Source of the DNA: Litorivita sp050633545
GTDB taxonomy: Bacteria; Pseudomonadota; Alphaproteobacteria; Rhodobacterales; Rhodobacteraceae
Length of the DNA: 64,000 nt
Assembly: GCA_050633545.1 (NCBI GenBank)
Contig: JBOEGS010000006.1
Location: 310,001-374,000 of the forward strand
Reading direction: 5' to 3'
A model generated the notes under the pieces. That model was given only the letters and a program-made list of their open reading frames with translations. It had not been told where the DNA came from and did no database searches. This document shows, in pieces, positions 33,371-41,306 of the stretch. The position numbers were made by a program, and so were the translations under genes. Positions within the stretch are counted from its first letter, which is position 1. Each line of letters starts with the position of its first letter.

Positions 33371-33829
33371 ATGCCGACCCATTCCGAGACCCGTTTTTTG
33401 CCCTATAGCGCCCAGCAGATGTATGATCTGGTGGCGGATGTGGGGGCCTATCCGCAGTTCTTGCCGTGGTGCGCCGCCGCGCGCATCCGCTCGCGCGCGC
33501 CCTTGGCCGAAAACCCCGCCGCCGAGGTGATGGAGGCGGATTTGGTGATTTCCTTCAAGGTCTTCCGCGAGCGCTTCGGCAGCCGCGTGGTGCTTTATCC
33601 CGATGAGAAAAAGGTCGATACCGAATATCTCGACGGGCCGTTCAAATATATGAAATCCAACTGGGCCTTTGCCGATACCGAAGGCGGCTGCGATGTGACG
33701 TTTTTCGTGGATTTCGAGTTCAAGAACGCGATTTTGCAGGGGATCATTGGTGTGGTCTTCAACGAGGCGATGCAGCGCATCGTGCGCGCTTTCGAGCGCC
33801 GCGCTGCGGCGCTTTACGGGAGTACGTAA
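33371..33829 (+). CDS. Coq10/RatA-family START-domain protein
   Basis: A 152-residue polyketide cyclase/START fold protein. Family stretches are SAQQMYDLVADVGAYPQFLPW near the N-terminus and GPFKYMKSNWAFADTEGGCD. In mitochondria and bacteria this family binds ubiquinone (Coq10); the RatA name comes from an E. coli toxin-like role. The quinone-chaperone reading is more likely here. The start at 33371 is set at MPTHSETRFLPYS; an in-frame upstream start would overlap hpt. Confidence 0.9.
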   Translation: MPTHSETRFLPYSAQQMYDLVADVGAYPQFLPWCAAARIRSRAPLAENPAAEVMEADLVISFKVFRERFGSRVVLYPDEKKVDTEYLDGPFKYMKSNWAFADTEGGCDVTFFVDFEFKNAILQGIIGVVFNEAMQRIVRAFERRAAALYGST

Positions 33830-33868
33830 TTTTCCGCACCTTCGCTTGACTGAAGGGCGCGTCACATA

Positions 33869-33900
33869 AAAAGGCCCCCGCATCGCTGCGAGGGCCTTTT
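33869..33900. terminator. Bidirectional intrinsic terminator
   Basis: Stem AAAAGGCCC / GGGCCTTTT extended by CGCA/TGCG with one mismatch. It lies between the convergent Coq10/RatA and amtB genes and has A and T tracts for both directions. Confidence 0.88.
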
Positions 33901-33919
33901 GTCGTTTATGTCTGCGCCC

Positions 33920-35098
33920 TTACGAGGCGTGATCATAGGCGCGCTCGCCGTGAACCGTCAGATCCAGACCCGTTGTCTCGATCTCGGGATCGACGCGCAG
34001 GGGCGTGATCAGACCGACCAGTTTGATCAGCACAACGGTCACCGCGCAGGTGAAGACCCCGACGATGGCCAGCGACCCAAGCTGCGCCGCCCAAGAGCCG
34101 ACGCCGAAGGCGGCGATCATGATGGTGCCAAAGATACCGCCAACGCCGTGCACGGCAAAGACATCCAATGTGTCGTCGATCTTGAGCGTGTTGCGGATCA
34201 GGTTCACCGCCTCTTGGCACAAGATGCCCGCGACGGCGCCGATGATCAAAGCCTCAACAGGGCCGACAAAACCCGATGCGGGGGTGATCGAGGCAAGGCC
34301 CGCAATGGTGCCGGTCACAATGCCCACGAGCGAGGCTTTGCCGAATTTGATCTTTTCCCAGATCGCCCAAGTCAGCGAGGCCGTGGCCGCCGAGATATGC
34401 GTGACGGTGATGGCCATCGCCGCGCCGCCGTCTGCGGCCAATTGCGATCCGCCGTTAAAGCCGAACCAGCCGACCCAAAGCATCGCCGCGCCGATCATCA
34501 CAAAGCCGGGCGAATGGGGCGGTTTGGAGTGGTCGCGGCGCGGGCCGAGGAAGACAGCGATCAAAAGCGCGGCCAGACCTGCGGTTTCGTGGACCACGAT
34601 GCCGCCGGCGAAATCCTTGACGCCGGTTTCACCGAAAATACCGCCATCGGCCAAAAAACCGCCGCCCCAAATCCAATGTGTCACGGGCGCATAGCACAAA
34701 AGCATCCACAGACCCGAAAACAGCAGCACAAAGCCAAAACCGATGCGTTCGACATAGGCACCGACGATGAGCGCGGGGGTGATAATTGCAAAGGTCATCT
34801 GGAAGGCAAAGAACAGCACTTCGGGCAGGTTGCCCGAGAGCGTATCGGCATCAATCCCGCCAAGGAACATTTTGCCAAGTCCGCCCCAATAGGCATTGCC
34901 CTCGCCAAAGGCGATGGAATAGCCGAAAGCGAACCACAGCACGCTCATCAGGCAGGCAATCGCATAGCAATGCATAAAGACGCTGAGCACGTTGCGGGCG
35001 CGCACCAGCCCGCCGTAAAACAGGGCGAGCCCTGGCAATGTCATGAACAGCACAAGGGCTGTTGCGACCATAATCCACGCGGTATCTGCGGCGTTCAT
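33920..35098 (-). CDS. amtB: Ammonium transporter Amt
   Basis: A 392-residue membrane protein with about eleven spans. The first conserved His of the pore is in CYAPVTHWIWGGG near residue 141, and the second is in FAVHGVGGIFG. Conserved DFAGGIVVHETAG is also present. Unusually for Amt genes, no glnK/glnB gene is adjacent. Three TTGAGCGC-type boxes and an inverted repeat lie directly upstream. Confidence 0.96.
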   Translation of the reverse strand: MNAADTAWIMVATALVLFMTLPGLALFYGGLVRARNVLSVFMHCYAIACLMSVLWFAFGYSIAFGEGNAYWGGLGKMFLGGIDADTLSGNLPEVLFFAFQMTFAIITPALIVGAYVERIGFGFVLLFSGLWMLLCYAPVTHWIWGGGFLADGGIFGETGVKDFAGGIVVHETAGLAALLIAVFLGPRRDHSKPPHSPGFVMIGAAMLWVGWFGFNGGSQLAADGGAAMAITVTHISAATASLTWAIWEKIKFGKASLVGIVTGTIAGLASITPASGFVGPVEALIIGAVAGILCQEAVNLIRNTLKIDDTLDVFAVHGVGGIFGTIMIAAFGVGSWAAQLGSLAIVGVFTCAVTVVLIKLVGLITPLRVDPEIETTGLDLTVHGERAYDHAS

Positions 35099-35128
35099 CT
35101 GTCCCTCCGATAGTAGATGTCGTTTTGT

Positions 35129-35233
35129 TTTGAGCGCTCAAACCGTTTTTGCGGCGGCGCGAAAAGGGGCGATGGGGGATTTGAGCGCTATTTTATTAGG
35201 CAAATTGTAAATTGCCTAAATTGAGGGCGCTCA
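35129..35233. promoter_or_regulatory. Cluster of palindromic sites upstream of amtB
   Basis: TTTGAGCGCTCAAA at 35129-35142 is a perfect 14-bp palindrome with a central CG. A second TTTGAGCGCTA lies at 35180-35190. A third, TTGAGGGCGCTCA, lies at 35221-35233. Between them, TTAGGCAA / TTGCCTAA at 35196-35219 form an 8-bp inverted repeat. The CG-centred palindrome resembles LacI-type operators; the regulator is unknown. Confidence 0.5.
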
Positions 35234-35325
35234 TTTTGGGTTATTGCTTATAATTTGTGCGGCGCGCAAACTTTGGCGCGGCCATGCCTATTGCGCGTCT
35301 GTCTCGAGCGCTTCGATCAACAGCA

Positions 35326-35778
35326 TCAGCGCATTTGCACCGAGAACTGGCGCACCGCATGGCGGCCAAGCGGGCCGAAATCGGTTGTCTCGCTCTGGGG
35401 TGGAACGCCAGTTCGGGCCAGCGCAAAACATACGCGGCCTTCGGGTTTATGTTCGCTGCCGCCGGGTCCGGCGATGCCGGTGATCGCCACGGCAAGATCG
35501 GCATTTGAGCGCGCCAGAGCCCCCGCCGCCATCTCGCGCGCCACCTCTTCGGAAACCGCGCCATAGGTTTCAAGCGTTGCGGCCTTAACCCCCAGAATCT
35601 CTTGCTTCGCGGCATTGGAATAGGTCAAAAACCCGCGTTCAAACACCGCCGAGGATCCGGCAATATCGGTGATCGCCGCGCCGACCATACCGCCGGTGCA
35701 GCTTTCGGCGGTGGCGACTTTTTGGCCGCAGGCGGTCGCAGCTTTCAACAGGCGGGTGGCAAGCTCTTGAGCAATCAT
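35326..35778 (-). CDS. CinA-like nicotinamide-nucleotide amidase domain protein, possibly C-terminally frameshifted
   Basis: A 150-residue stand-alone CinA C-terminal (PncC-type) domain. These enzymes recycle nicotinamide mononucleotide. Signatures are ATAESCTGGMVGAAITDIAGSS and VAITGIAGPGG. It starts with TGATG overlap at the pgpA stop. The frame ends at VRQFSVQMR, but a neighbouring frame continues with ALMLLIEALETDAQ, the expected final helix, to a stop at 35288. This points to a one-base loss or a sequencing error near 35330. Confidence 0.82.
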   Translation of the reverse strand: MIAQELATRLLKAATACGQKVATAESCTGGMVGAAITDIAGSSAVFERGFLTYSNAAKQEILGVKAATLETYGAVSEEVAREMAAGALARSNADLAVAITGIAGPGGSEHKPEGRVCFALARTGVPPQSETTDFGPLGRHAVRQFSVQMR

Positions 35779-36299
35779 CAGATCAATACCCCATGTGCAA
35801 TGGCGGCCAGAACGGCGGTGACGAGGGCGGCAAAAACGCCCGCGATCACATCGTCGAGCATCACGCCAAGCGCATCTCCGCGCCGGTCGGCCCATCCGAT
35901 CGGCCCCCATTTGGTAATGTCAAACAGGCGGAACAGCAAAAACGCCGCGATCCATCCGGGATAGAGTTTGAGGATATCCACACCGGCGAATTGTGCGCCA
36001 TAGGAAATGGTGAACAGCGCGATCCACTGGCCGACCACCTCGTCCACGACAATCTCGGAGGGATCGTGATCCGCCGCGCCGCGGGTTTCGCGTGCGGTGG
36101 CCCACCATCCGGCGGCAAACACCAAGACCGTCGCAATCACCAATCCGCCAAAACCGCTCAGCGTATGAATGGCCCAAGCCAAGGGTAGCGCGGCCAGCGA
36201 TCCCCATGTGCCGGGCGCGGGGCGCAGATGCCCGACAAAAGCGGCAGTGGCAATCAGGTGGCTCACAGGCGTGGAATAGGGGGCACGGGGGGCGGTCAT
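35778..36299 (-). CDS. pgpA: Phosphatidylglycerophosphatase A
   Basis: A 173-residue membrane phosphatase that makes phosphatidylglycerol. Typical motifs are GHLRPAPGTWGSLAALPL at residues 22-40 and EIVVDEVVGQWIALF. RLFDITKWGPIGWADRR and MLDDVIAG follow near the C-terminus. The ATG overlaps the ispDF stop (ATGA), and its own stop overlaps the cinA start, so all three genes are translationally coupled. Confidence 0.93.
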   Translation of the reverse strand: MTAPRAPYSTPVSHLIATAAFVGHLRPAPGTWGSLAALPLAWAIHTLSGFGGLVIATVLVFAAGWWATARETRGAADHDPSEIVVDEVVGQWIALFTISYGAQFAGVDILKLYPGWIAAFLLFRLFDITKWGPIGWADRRGDALGVMLDDVIAGVFAALVTAVLAAIAHGVLI

Positions 36300-37513
36300 T
36301 GCGGGGTCACCAATGTGGCTGTTGCGATTGAGGCGATACCTTCTTCGCGGCCGGTAAAGCCGAGCCGCTCGGAGGTGGTGGCTTTGACCGAGATCCGCGC
36401 GGCATCGATTTGCAAAATCCGCGCCAGTTGCGTTTGCATAGCTTCGGCATGTGGCCCGATTTTGGGCCGCTCGCAAATAAGAGTGCAGTCTATATTGCTG
36501 ATCTCAAATCCTTTTTCGCGTGCCAGATTGCCAGCATGGGCCAAGAATATCTCACTCGCCGCGCCTTTCCATTGCGGATCGGAGGGCGGGAAATGGCGGC
36601 CGATATCGCCCATGGCCAAGGCGCCGTAAATCGCATCGGTCACCGCGTGCATGCCCACATCCGCATCCGAATGGCCCAAGAGCGCGCGGCTGTGGGGGAT
36701 GCGCACGCCGCAAAGGATGACGTGATCCCCGTCGGTAAAGCGGTGCACGTCATAGCCATTGCCAAGGCGGATATCAAAGGGGCGGGGGGCGGTCATGGTG
36801 GCTCCTGCGGGTTGGGCGTCGCTGCGCGTCAAAATGGCTTCGGCGCGGGCGAAATCTTCGGGGTGGGTGATTTTGATATTGTCGTCGCTGCCTTGGGTGA
36901 TGGTCACGGCAATGCCTGCGGCGCGGGCGATTTCGACGTCATCGGCCGCATCGCCTGCGCTGCTTTGGTGTGCCTTAAGAATGGTCTCAAAATCAAAGCC
37001 TTGCGGCGTTTGTGCGCGGTAAAGCCCCGTGCGGTCGGCAAGGCCGGTCACGGCGCCGTTTTCGCCGCGCCAAAGCGCGTCGATGACGGGGAGGGCGGGC
37101 GCGGCGGCGGGGCTTTGCCCGAGCGCGGCCAAGACCTTGCAAATCACCTGATCGCTGACGCAGGGGCGGGCCACATCATGGATCAACACGCGGCTGGGGC
37201 GCGATCCTTTGGGCAGGGCGGCCAGAGCCTCCAGCCCCATGCGCACGGAGGCGGCGCGCGTCGCCCCGCCGGCGCAAACCGACAGGCCCGCGCGCGGGGC
37301 AATGCGGGTCATATCGTCGGGGTGTAGCACCAATTGGATCATGTCGATGCCCTGATGGCCCGCAAAACGCGCCAATGTATGGTCAATCACCCGTGCGCCG
37401 CGCAGCGGTTGCCATTGTTTTGGCAGATCGCCGCCCGCGCGCGCGCCGCGTCCGGCGGCGACGATCAGGGCCGCGCAAACGGGCGGGCGCGAAGGGGCTA
37501 GGGGGCTTGGCAT
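36296..37513 (-). CDS. ispDF: Bifunctional IspD/IspF (MEP pathway of isoprenoid synthesis)
   Basis: A 405-residue fusion. The IspD part (about residues 10-230) makes CDP-methylerythritol; it has AALIVAAGRGARAGGDLPKQ and VLIHDVARPCVSDQ. The IspF part (about 245-405) closes the cyclodiphosphate; it has GNGYDVHRF, LLGHSDADVGMHAVTDAI and KATTSERLGFTGREEGI. The start at 37513 is set at MPSPLAPSRPP before the IspD core. It is first in the ispDF-pgpA-cinA operon and divergent from the dusB-ntr operon. Confidence 0.95.
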   Translation of the reverse strand: MPSPLAPSRPPVCAALIVAAGRGARAGGDLPKQWQPLRGARVIDHTLARFAGHQGIDMIQLVLHPDDMTRIAPRAGLSVCAGGATRAASVRMGLEALAALPKGSRPSRVLIHDVARPCVSDQVICKVLAALGQSPAAAPALPVIDALWRGENGAVTGLADRTGLYRAQTPQGFDFETILKAHQSSAGDAADDVEIARAAGIAVTITQGSDDNIKITHPEDFARAEAILTRSDAQPAGATMTAPRPFDIRLGNGYDVHRFTDGDHVILCGVRIPHSRALLGHSDADVGMHAVTDAIYGALAMGDIGRHFPPSDPQWKGAASEIFLAHAGNLAREKGFEISNIDCTLICERPKIGPHAEAMQTQLARILQIDAARISVKATTSERLGFTGREEGIASIATATLVTPQ

Positions 37514-37722
37514 GGGGCGCTTTGGCTTTCGTGAGACTTTGCGTCTCTCAATAAGCGCTCGCGCTTCTAAGGGCAATCATCCGCGGCCCCGCAGCGATGT
37601 TGCTTAATTTTTAATCACATGCCAGATTGTAAAGCAGATTTGCGCGGGCGCGCCATTGTCGGTGCCCGATTCCTAGGGTAGCCAAAAAGGAACCGCCGCA
37701 AGACTGCACAAGGATTAAGCGC

Positions 37723-38706
37723 GTGACCCTCAACTTGGGAGATATGACGATCACACCGCCGGTGCTTTTGGCACCGCTGGCGGGGATCACCGATCTGCCG
37801 TTCCGCTCGCTTGTGGCCTCTTTCGGCGCGGGGCTGGTCGTCTCGGAAATGGTGGCGAGCCAAGAGATGGTCCAAGGCAAACCGGGCGTGCGAGAAAAGG
37901 CCGAACTGGGCTTTGGCGTCGAGGGCACATCGGTGCAAATCGCAGGCCGCGAGGCCACGTGGATGGCGCGCGCGGCCAAACAGATCGAAGACAATGGCGC
38001 GCGGGTGATTGATATCAACATGGGCTGCCCCGCCAAAAAAGTGGTGAACGGCTATTCCGGCTCGGCGCTGTTGCGCGATCTGGACCATGCTTTGCATCTG
38101 ATCGAGGCAGTGGTCGAGGCGGTGGCGCTTCCCGTGACGCTCAAAACGCGGCTGGGGTGGGATGCGGATTTGATGAATGCGCCCGATCTGGCGAAGCGGG
38201 CCGAGAACGCGGGGATTGGGATGATCACGATCCATGGCCGCACAAGGTGCCAGTTCTACAAAGGCAGCGCCGATTGGGCCGCTATTCGCGCCGTCAAAGA
38301 GGCGGTCGGTATTCCGGTGATCGCCAATGGCGACATTGTCGATGCGGACTCGGCGCGCGCGGCGCTTGCGGCCTCGGGCGCCGATGGGGTGATGATCGGG
38401 CGCGGCGCGCAGGGGCGGCCTTGGCTCTTGGCCGAGGTGGCACACCAGATTTACGGAACACCGGCGCCCGTCAGGCCGCAAGGAAACGATCTTTCGGACA
38501 TGATATCAGGACATTACGAGGCAATGCTCAGCTTTTACGGGGCCGATTTGGGCCTGCGCACCGCGCGCAAACATCTGGGGTGGTATATGGATGCGGCCAA
38601 TACGCCCAAGCCCTTGCGGCGCGAGGTTCTGACGTGCCGTGACAGCAACGAGGTGCTGCGTTTGATCCCGTTGGCCGTGGACGGCGCGCGAAAGGATGCG
38701 GCATGA
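37723..38706 (+). CDS. dusB: tRNA-dihydrouridine synthase (DusB/NifR3)
   Basis: A 327-residue FMN enzyme that reduces uridines in tRNA. The catalytic Cys is in INMGCPAKKVVNGYSGSALL. Other signatures are PVLLAPLAGITDLPFR and MITIHGRTRCQFYKGSADW. The GTG at 37723 follows AAGGA; ATG 37744 is an alternative. It leads the ntr operon and overlaps ntrB by 4 bases, as nifR3 does in Rhodobacter capsulatus. Confidence 0.95.
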   Translation: MTLNLGDMTITPPVLLAPLAGITDLPFRSLVASFGAGLVVSEMVASQEMVQGKPGVREKAELGFGVEGTSVQIAGREATWMARAAKQIEDNGARVIDINMGCPAKKVVNGYSGSALLRDLDHALHLIEAVVEAVALPVTLKTRLGWDADLMNAPDLAKRAENAGIGMITIHGRTRCQFYKGSADWAAIRAVKEAVGIPVIANGDIVDADSARAALAASGADGVMIGRGAQGRPWLLAEVAHQIYGTPAPVRPQGNDLSDMISGHYEAMLSFYGADLGLRTARKHLGWYMDAANTPKPLRREVLTCRDSNEVLRLIPLAVDGARKDAA

Positions 38707-39797
38707 CCGAGCCGTCAAACACCCAACCGGACAGCGCAATTTGGGCCTCGCTGCCTGTGCCGGCGCTTTTGGTCGATCAAGATGACAAAATCATCGATAT
38801 CAACCCCGCCGCCGAAGGGTTTTTGAACACCTCGGCCAAGAGCATCCACGGTGAGCCTTTGTGGGACCGTCTTGCGATTGACGCGCAGATCGAGCAGGCG
38901 TTTAGCCGCGCGCGCCAACATAGCGCGCCGCTTTTTGTCAACGATGTGGACGTCGGCACGGGCGAGCGTGCGCCGCTGCACTGTAATCTGCAAATCGCGC
39001 CGCTCAATGATGCGGATGGGGTGATGATGTTCCTGATCTCGCCGCGCGAATTGGCGGGGCGGATGACGCAAAACCATTCGGTAAAATCGGCGGCAAAATC
39101 GGCCATCGGCATGGCCGAAATGCTGGCGCATGAGATCAAGAACCCGCTGGCGGGGATCACCGGCGCGGCGCAGCTTTTGTCGATGGGGCTGAGCAAGGAA
39201 GATCAGGAATTGACCGATCTGATTGTCGAGGAAACCCGCCGGATTGTCGGGCTTTTGGAGCAGGTCGAGCAATTCGGAAATCTCTCCAAACCGCGGATGA
39301 AAGCGGTGAATGTGCATGACGTGTTGGACCGTGCGCGCCGCTCTGCTTTGCTTGGCTTTGGCGCGCATATGAAGATCGCCGAGGATTACGACCCGTCGCT
39401 CCCGCCTGCATCGGGCGATCCCGATCAATTGCTGCAAGTGGTGCTGAACCTTCTTAAGAACGCCTCGGAAGCGGCTGATAAAAAAGGCGGAAACATCCGA
39501 CTGCACACCTATTACGAGCATAGTTTCCGCCTGCGCCGCGCCGATGGTACCGGCGTGTCCTTACCCCTCCAGATCGAGGTGATCGACGATGGCCCCGGCC
39601 TGCCCAAAGAGATCGCGGGCGATATTTTCGACCCCTTCGTTTCGGGGCGCGAAAACGGCACCGGTTTGGGCCTCGCGCTGGTGAGCAAGATCATCTCCGA
39701 CCATGACGGATGGATTTCGGTCGACAGCATTCCGGGCCGCACGATTTTCCGCATATCTCTTCCCCTTGCCCCCCGTAACCTTGAGGAGACCTCCTGA
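38703..39797 (+). CDS. ntrB: Nitrogen regulation sensor kinase NtrB
   Basis: A 364-residue soluble histidine kinase/phosphatase for NtrC. An N-terminal PAS domain (ALLVDQDDKIIDINPAAEG) is followed by the phosphoacceptor His143 in LAHEIKNPLAGITGAAQLL and an ATPase domain with NLLKNASEAADK and GTGLGLALVSKI. PII proteins normally control it. It starts within the dusB stop (ATGA) and ends in a TGATG overlap with ntrC. Confidence 0.96.
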   Translation: MTEPSNTQPDSAIWASLPVPALLVDQDDKIIDINPAAEGFLNTSAKSIHGEPLWDRLAIDAQIEQAFSRARQHSAPLFVNDVDVGTGERAPLHCNLQIAPLNDADGVMMFLISPRELAGRMTQNHSVKSAAKSAIGMAEMLAHEIKNPLAGITGAAQLLSMGLSKEDQELTDLIVEETRRIVGLLEQVEQFGNLSKPRMKAVNVHDVLDRARRSALLGFGAHMKIAEDYDPSLPPASGDPDQLLQVVLNLLKNASEAADKKGGNIRLHTYYEHSFRLRRADGTGVSLPLQIEVIDDGPGLPKEIAGDIFDPFVSGRENGTGLGLALVSKIISDHDGWISVDSIPGRTIFRISLPLAPRNLEETS

Positions 39798-41167
39798 TGG
39801 ATGGCACCGTTCTTGTCGCGGATGACGACCGCACGATCCGCACCGTTTTGACCCAAGCGCTGACCCGCGCGGGGTGTAAGGTGCACGCGACCTCCTCGCT
39901 GACCACCTTGATGCGGTGGGTGGCCGAGGGCAAAGGCGATGTGGTGATTTCCGATGTGATGATGCCCGATGGCAATGGTCTGGAGATGCTGCCGAAAATC
40001 GCCGAGGATCGTCCGGGCCTGCCGGTGATCGTCATTTCGGCGCAAAATACCATCATGACCGCCATTCAGGCCGCCGAGGCCGAGGCCTATGATTACCTGC
40101 CCAAACCGTTTGATTTGCCCGATTTGATGAAACGCACGGCGCGGGCCTTGGAGGTGCGGCGTACCTCGGGGGCGCCGACCTCGCAAATCGAGGTGAAGGA
40201 CCGCCCTGACGAATTGCCTCTGGTCGGGCGCACCCCGGCGATGCAGGCGCTCTACCGGTTGGTGGCCAAGGTGATGAACACCGATCTGTCGGTGTTGATC
40301 TCAGGCGAAAGCGGCACGGGGAAATCGCTGATCGCGCGGGCGATCCATGATTTCTCGGACCGGCGCAATTTGCCCTTTGTTACTGCGACGGCGGCGGATC
40401 TGTCAGAGCTTGAAGGACCGGCAAAGGTTTTGGCACGCGCCAAGGGCGGCACGGTTTTGTTCGATGAAATCAGCGATATAGACAGCGAAGTTCAAGCGCG
40501 TATCGTGCGAATGATGGATGCGGGCGGCGATGCGACCCCACGGTTCATGGCCACGAGCCAGAGTGATTTGAGCCGCGCAATGGATGACGGCAAGGTGCGC
40601 CAAGACCTGTTCTACCGCTTGTCGGGTGCCTCGATTCATGTGCCTGCGCTGCGCGAGCGTGTGGATGATATTCCGCTTCTGACCGAGCATTTTCTGGCCC
40701 GCGCCGAGCGTGACGGCTCTGCGGCGCGGCGCTTTGCCGATGATGCGTTGGAATTGATGCGGGTCTATAGCTGGCCAGGGAATGTGCGCCAGCTTGAGAA
40801 TGCGATCCGGCGGCTGGTTCTGACCGCGCGTACCGACGAGATTGCGCGCAGCGAGGTCGAGGCGGTTTTGGGCAACCAGCCGGAGTTGGAGCCTGCGCTT
40901 GGCGGCGCCGATACCGAAAAACTCTCGGGTGCGGTGGCGCGGCATTTGCGCCGCTACTTCGACTTGCATGGCAATATGTTGCCGCCGCCCGGCGTCTACG
41001 CACGGATTTTGCGCGAGGTCGAAATGCCTCTGATCGAGATCGCCTTGGACGCAACCGGCGGAAATCAGGCAAAATGTGCCGATTTGCTCGGGATCAACCG
41101 CAATACTTTGCGCAAGAAGATCACAGACCTCGATATTCGCGTGACACGGCGCCGCAAATTGATGTAA
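39797..41167 (+). CDS. ntrC: Nitrogen response regulator NtrC lacking the GAFTGA loop
   Basis: A 456-residue regulator. The receiver domain has phospho-acceptor Asp53 (ISDVMMPDGNG). The AAA+ domain has Walker A GESGTGKS near residue 171 and Walker B GGTVLFDEISD, and the C-terminus has a Fis-type helix-turn-helix (GNQAKCADLLGINRNTLRKK). The loop that normally carries GAFTGA is missing: PFVTATAADLSELEGPAKVL runs straight to Walker B. R. capsulatus NtrC shows the same loss and works with sigma-70 polymerase rather than sigma-54. Confidence 0.96.
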   Translation: MDGTVLVADDDRTIRTVLTQALTRAGCKVHATSSLTTLMRWVAEGKGDVVISDVMMPDGNGLEMLPKIAEDRPGLPVIVISAQNTIMTAIQAAEAEAYDYLPKPFDLPDLMKRTARALEVRRTSGAPTSQIEVKDRPDELPLVGRTPAMQALYRLVAKVMNTDLSVLISGESGTGKSLIARAIHDFSDRRNLPFVTATAADLSELEGPAKVLARAKGGTVLFDEISDIDSEVQARIVRMMDAGGDATPRFMATSQSDLSRAMDDGKVRQDLFYRLSGASIHVPALRERVDDIPLLTEHFLARAERDGSAARRFADDALELMRVYSWPGNVRQLENAIRRLVLTARTDEIARSEVEAVLGNQPELEPALGGADTEKLSGAVARHLRRYFDLHGNMLPPPGVYARILREVEMPLIEIALDATGGNQAKCADLLGINRNTLRKKITDLDIRVTRRRKLM

Positions 41168-41306
41168 AAGGGCAACATAAGAGTGGCCCGAAGGCATCCG
41201 CCTTTAGAGGACCACAAGATATGGCGGTTCGCTGAGCAGATTTCGCTGCATCCTGCGTGGGGTGCTGTGGCCGATTTGTATCAGCACATCAGGAAGAGGG
41301 CAGCGC

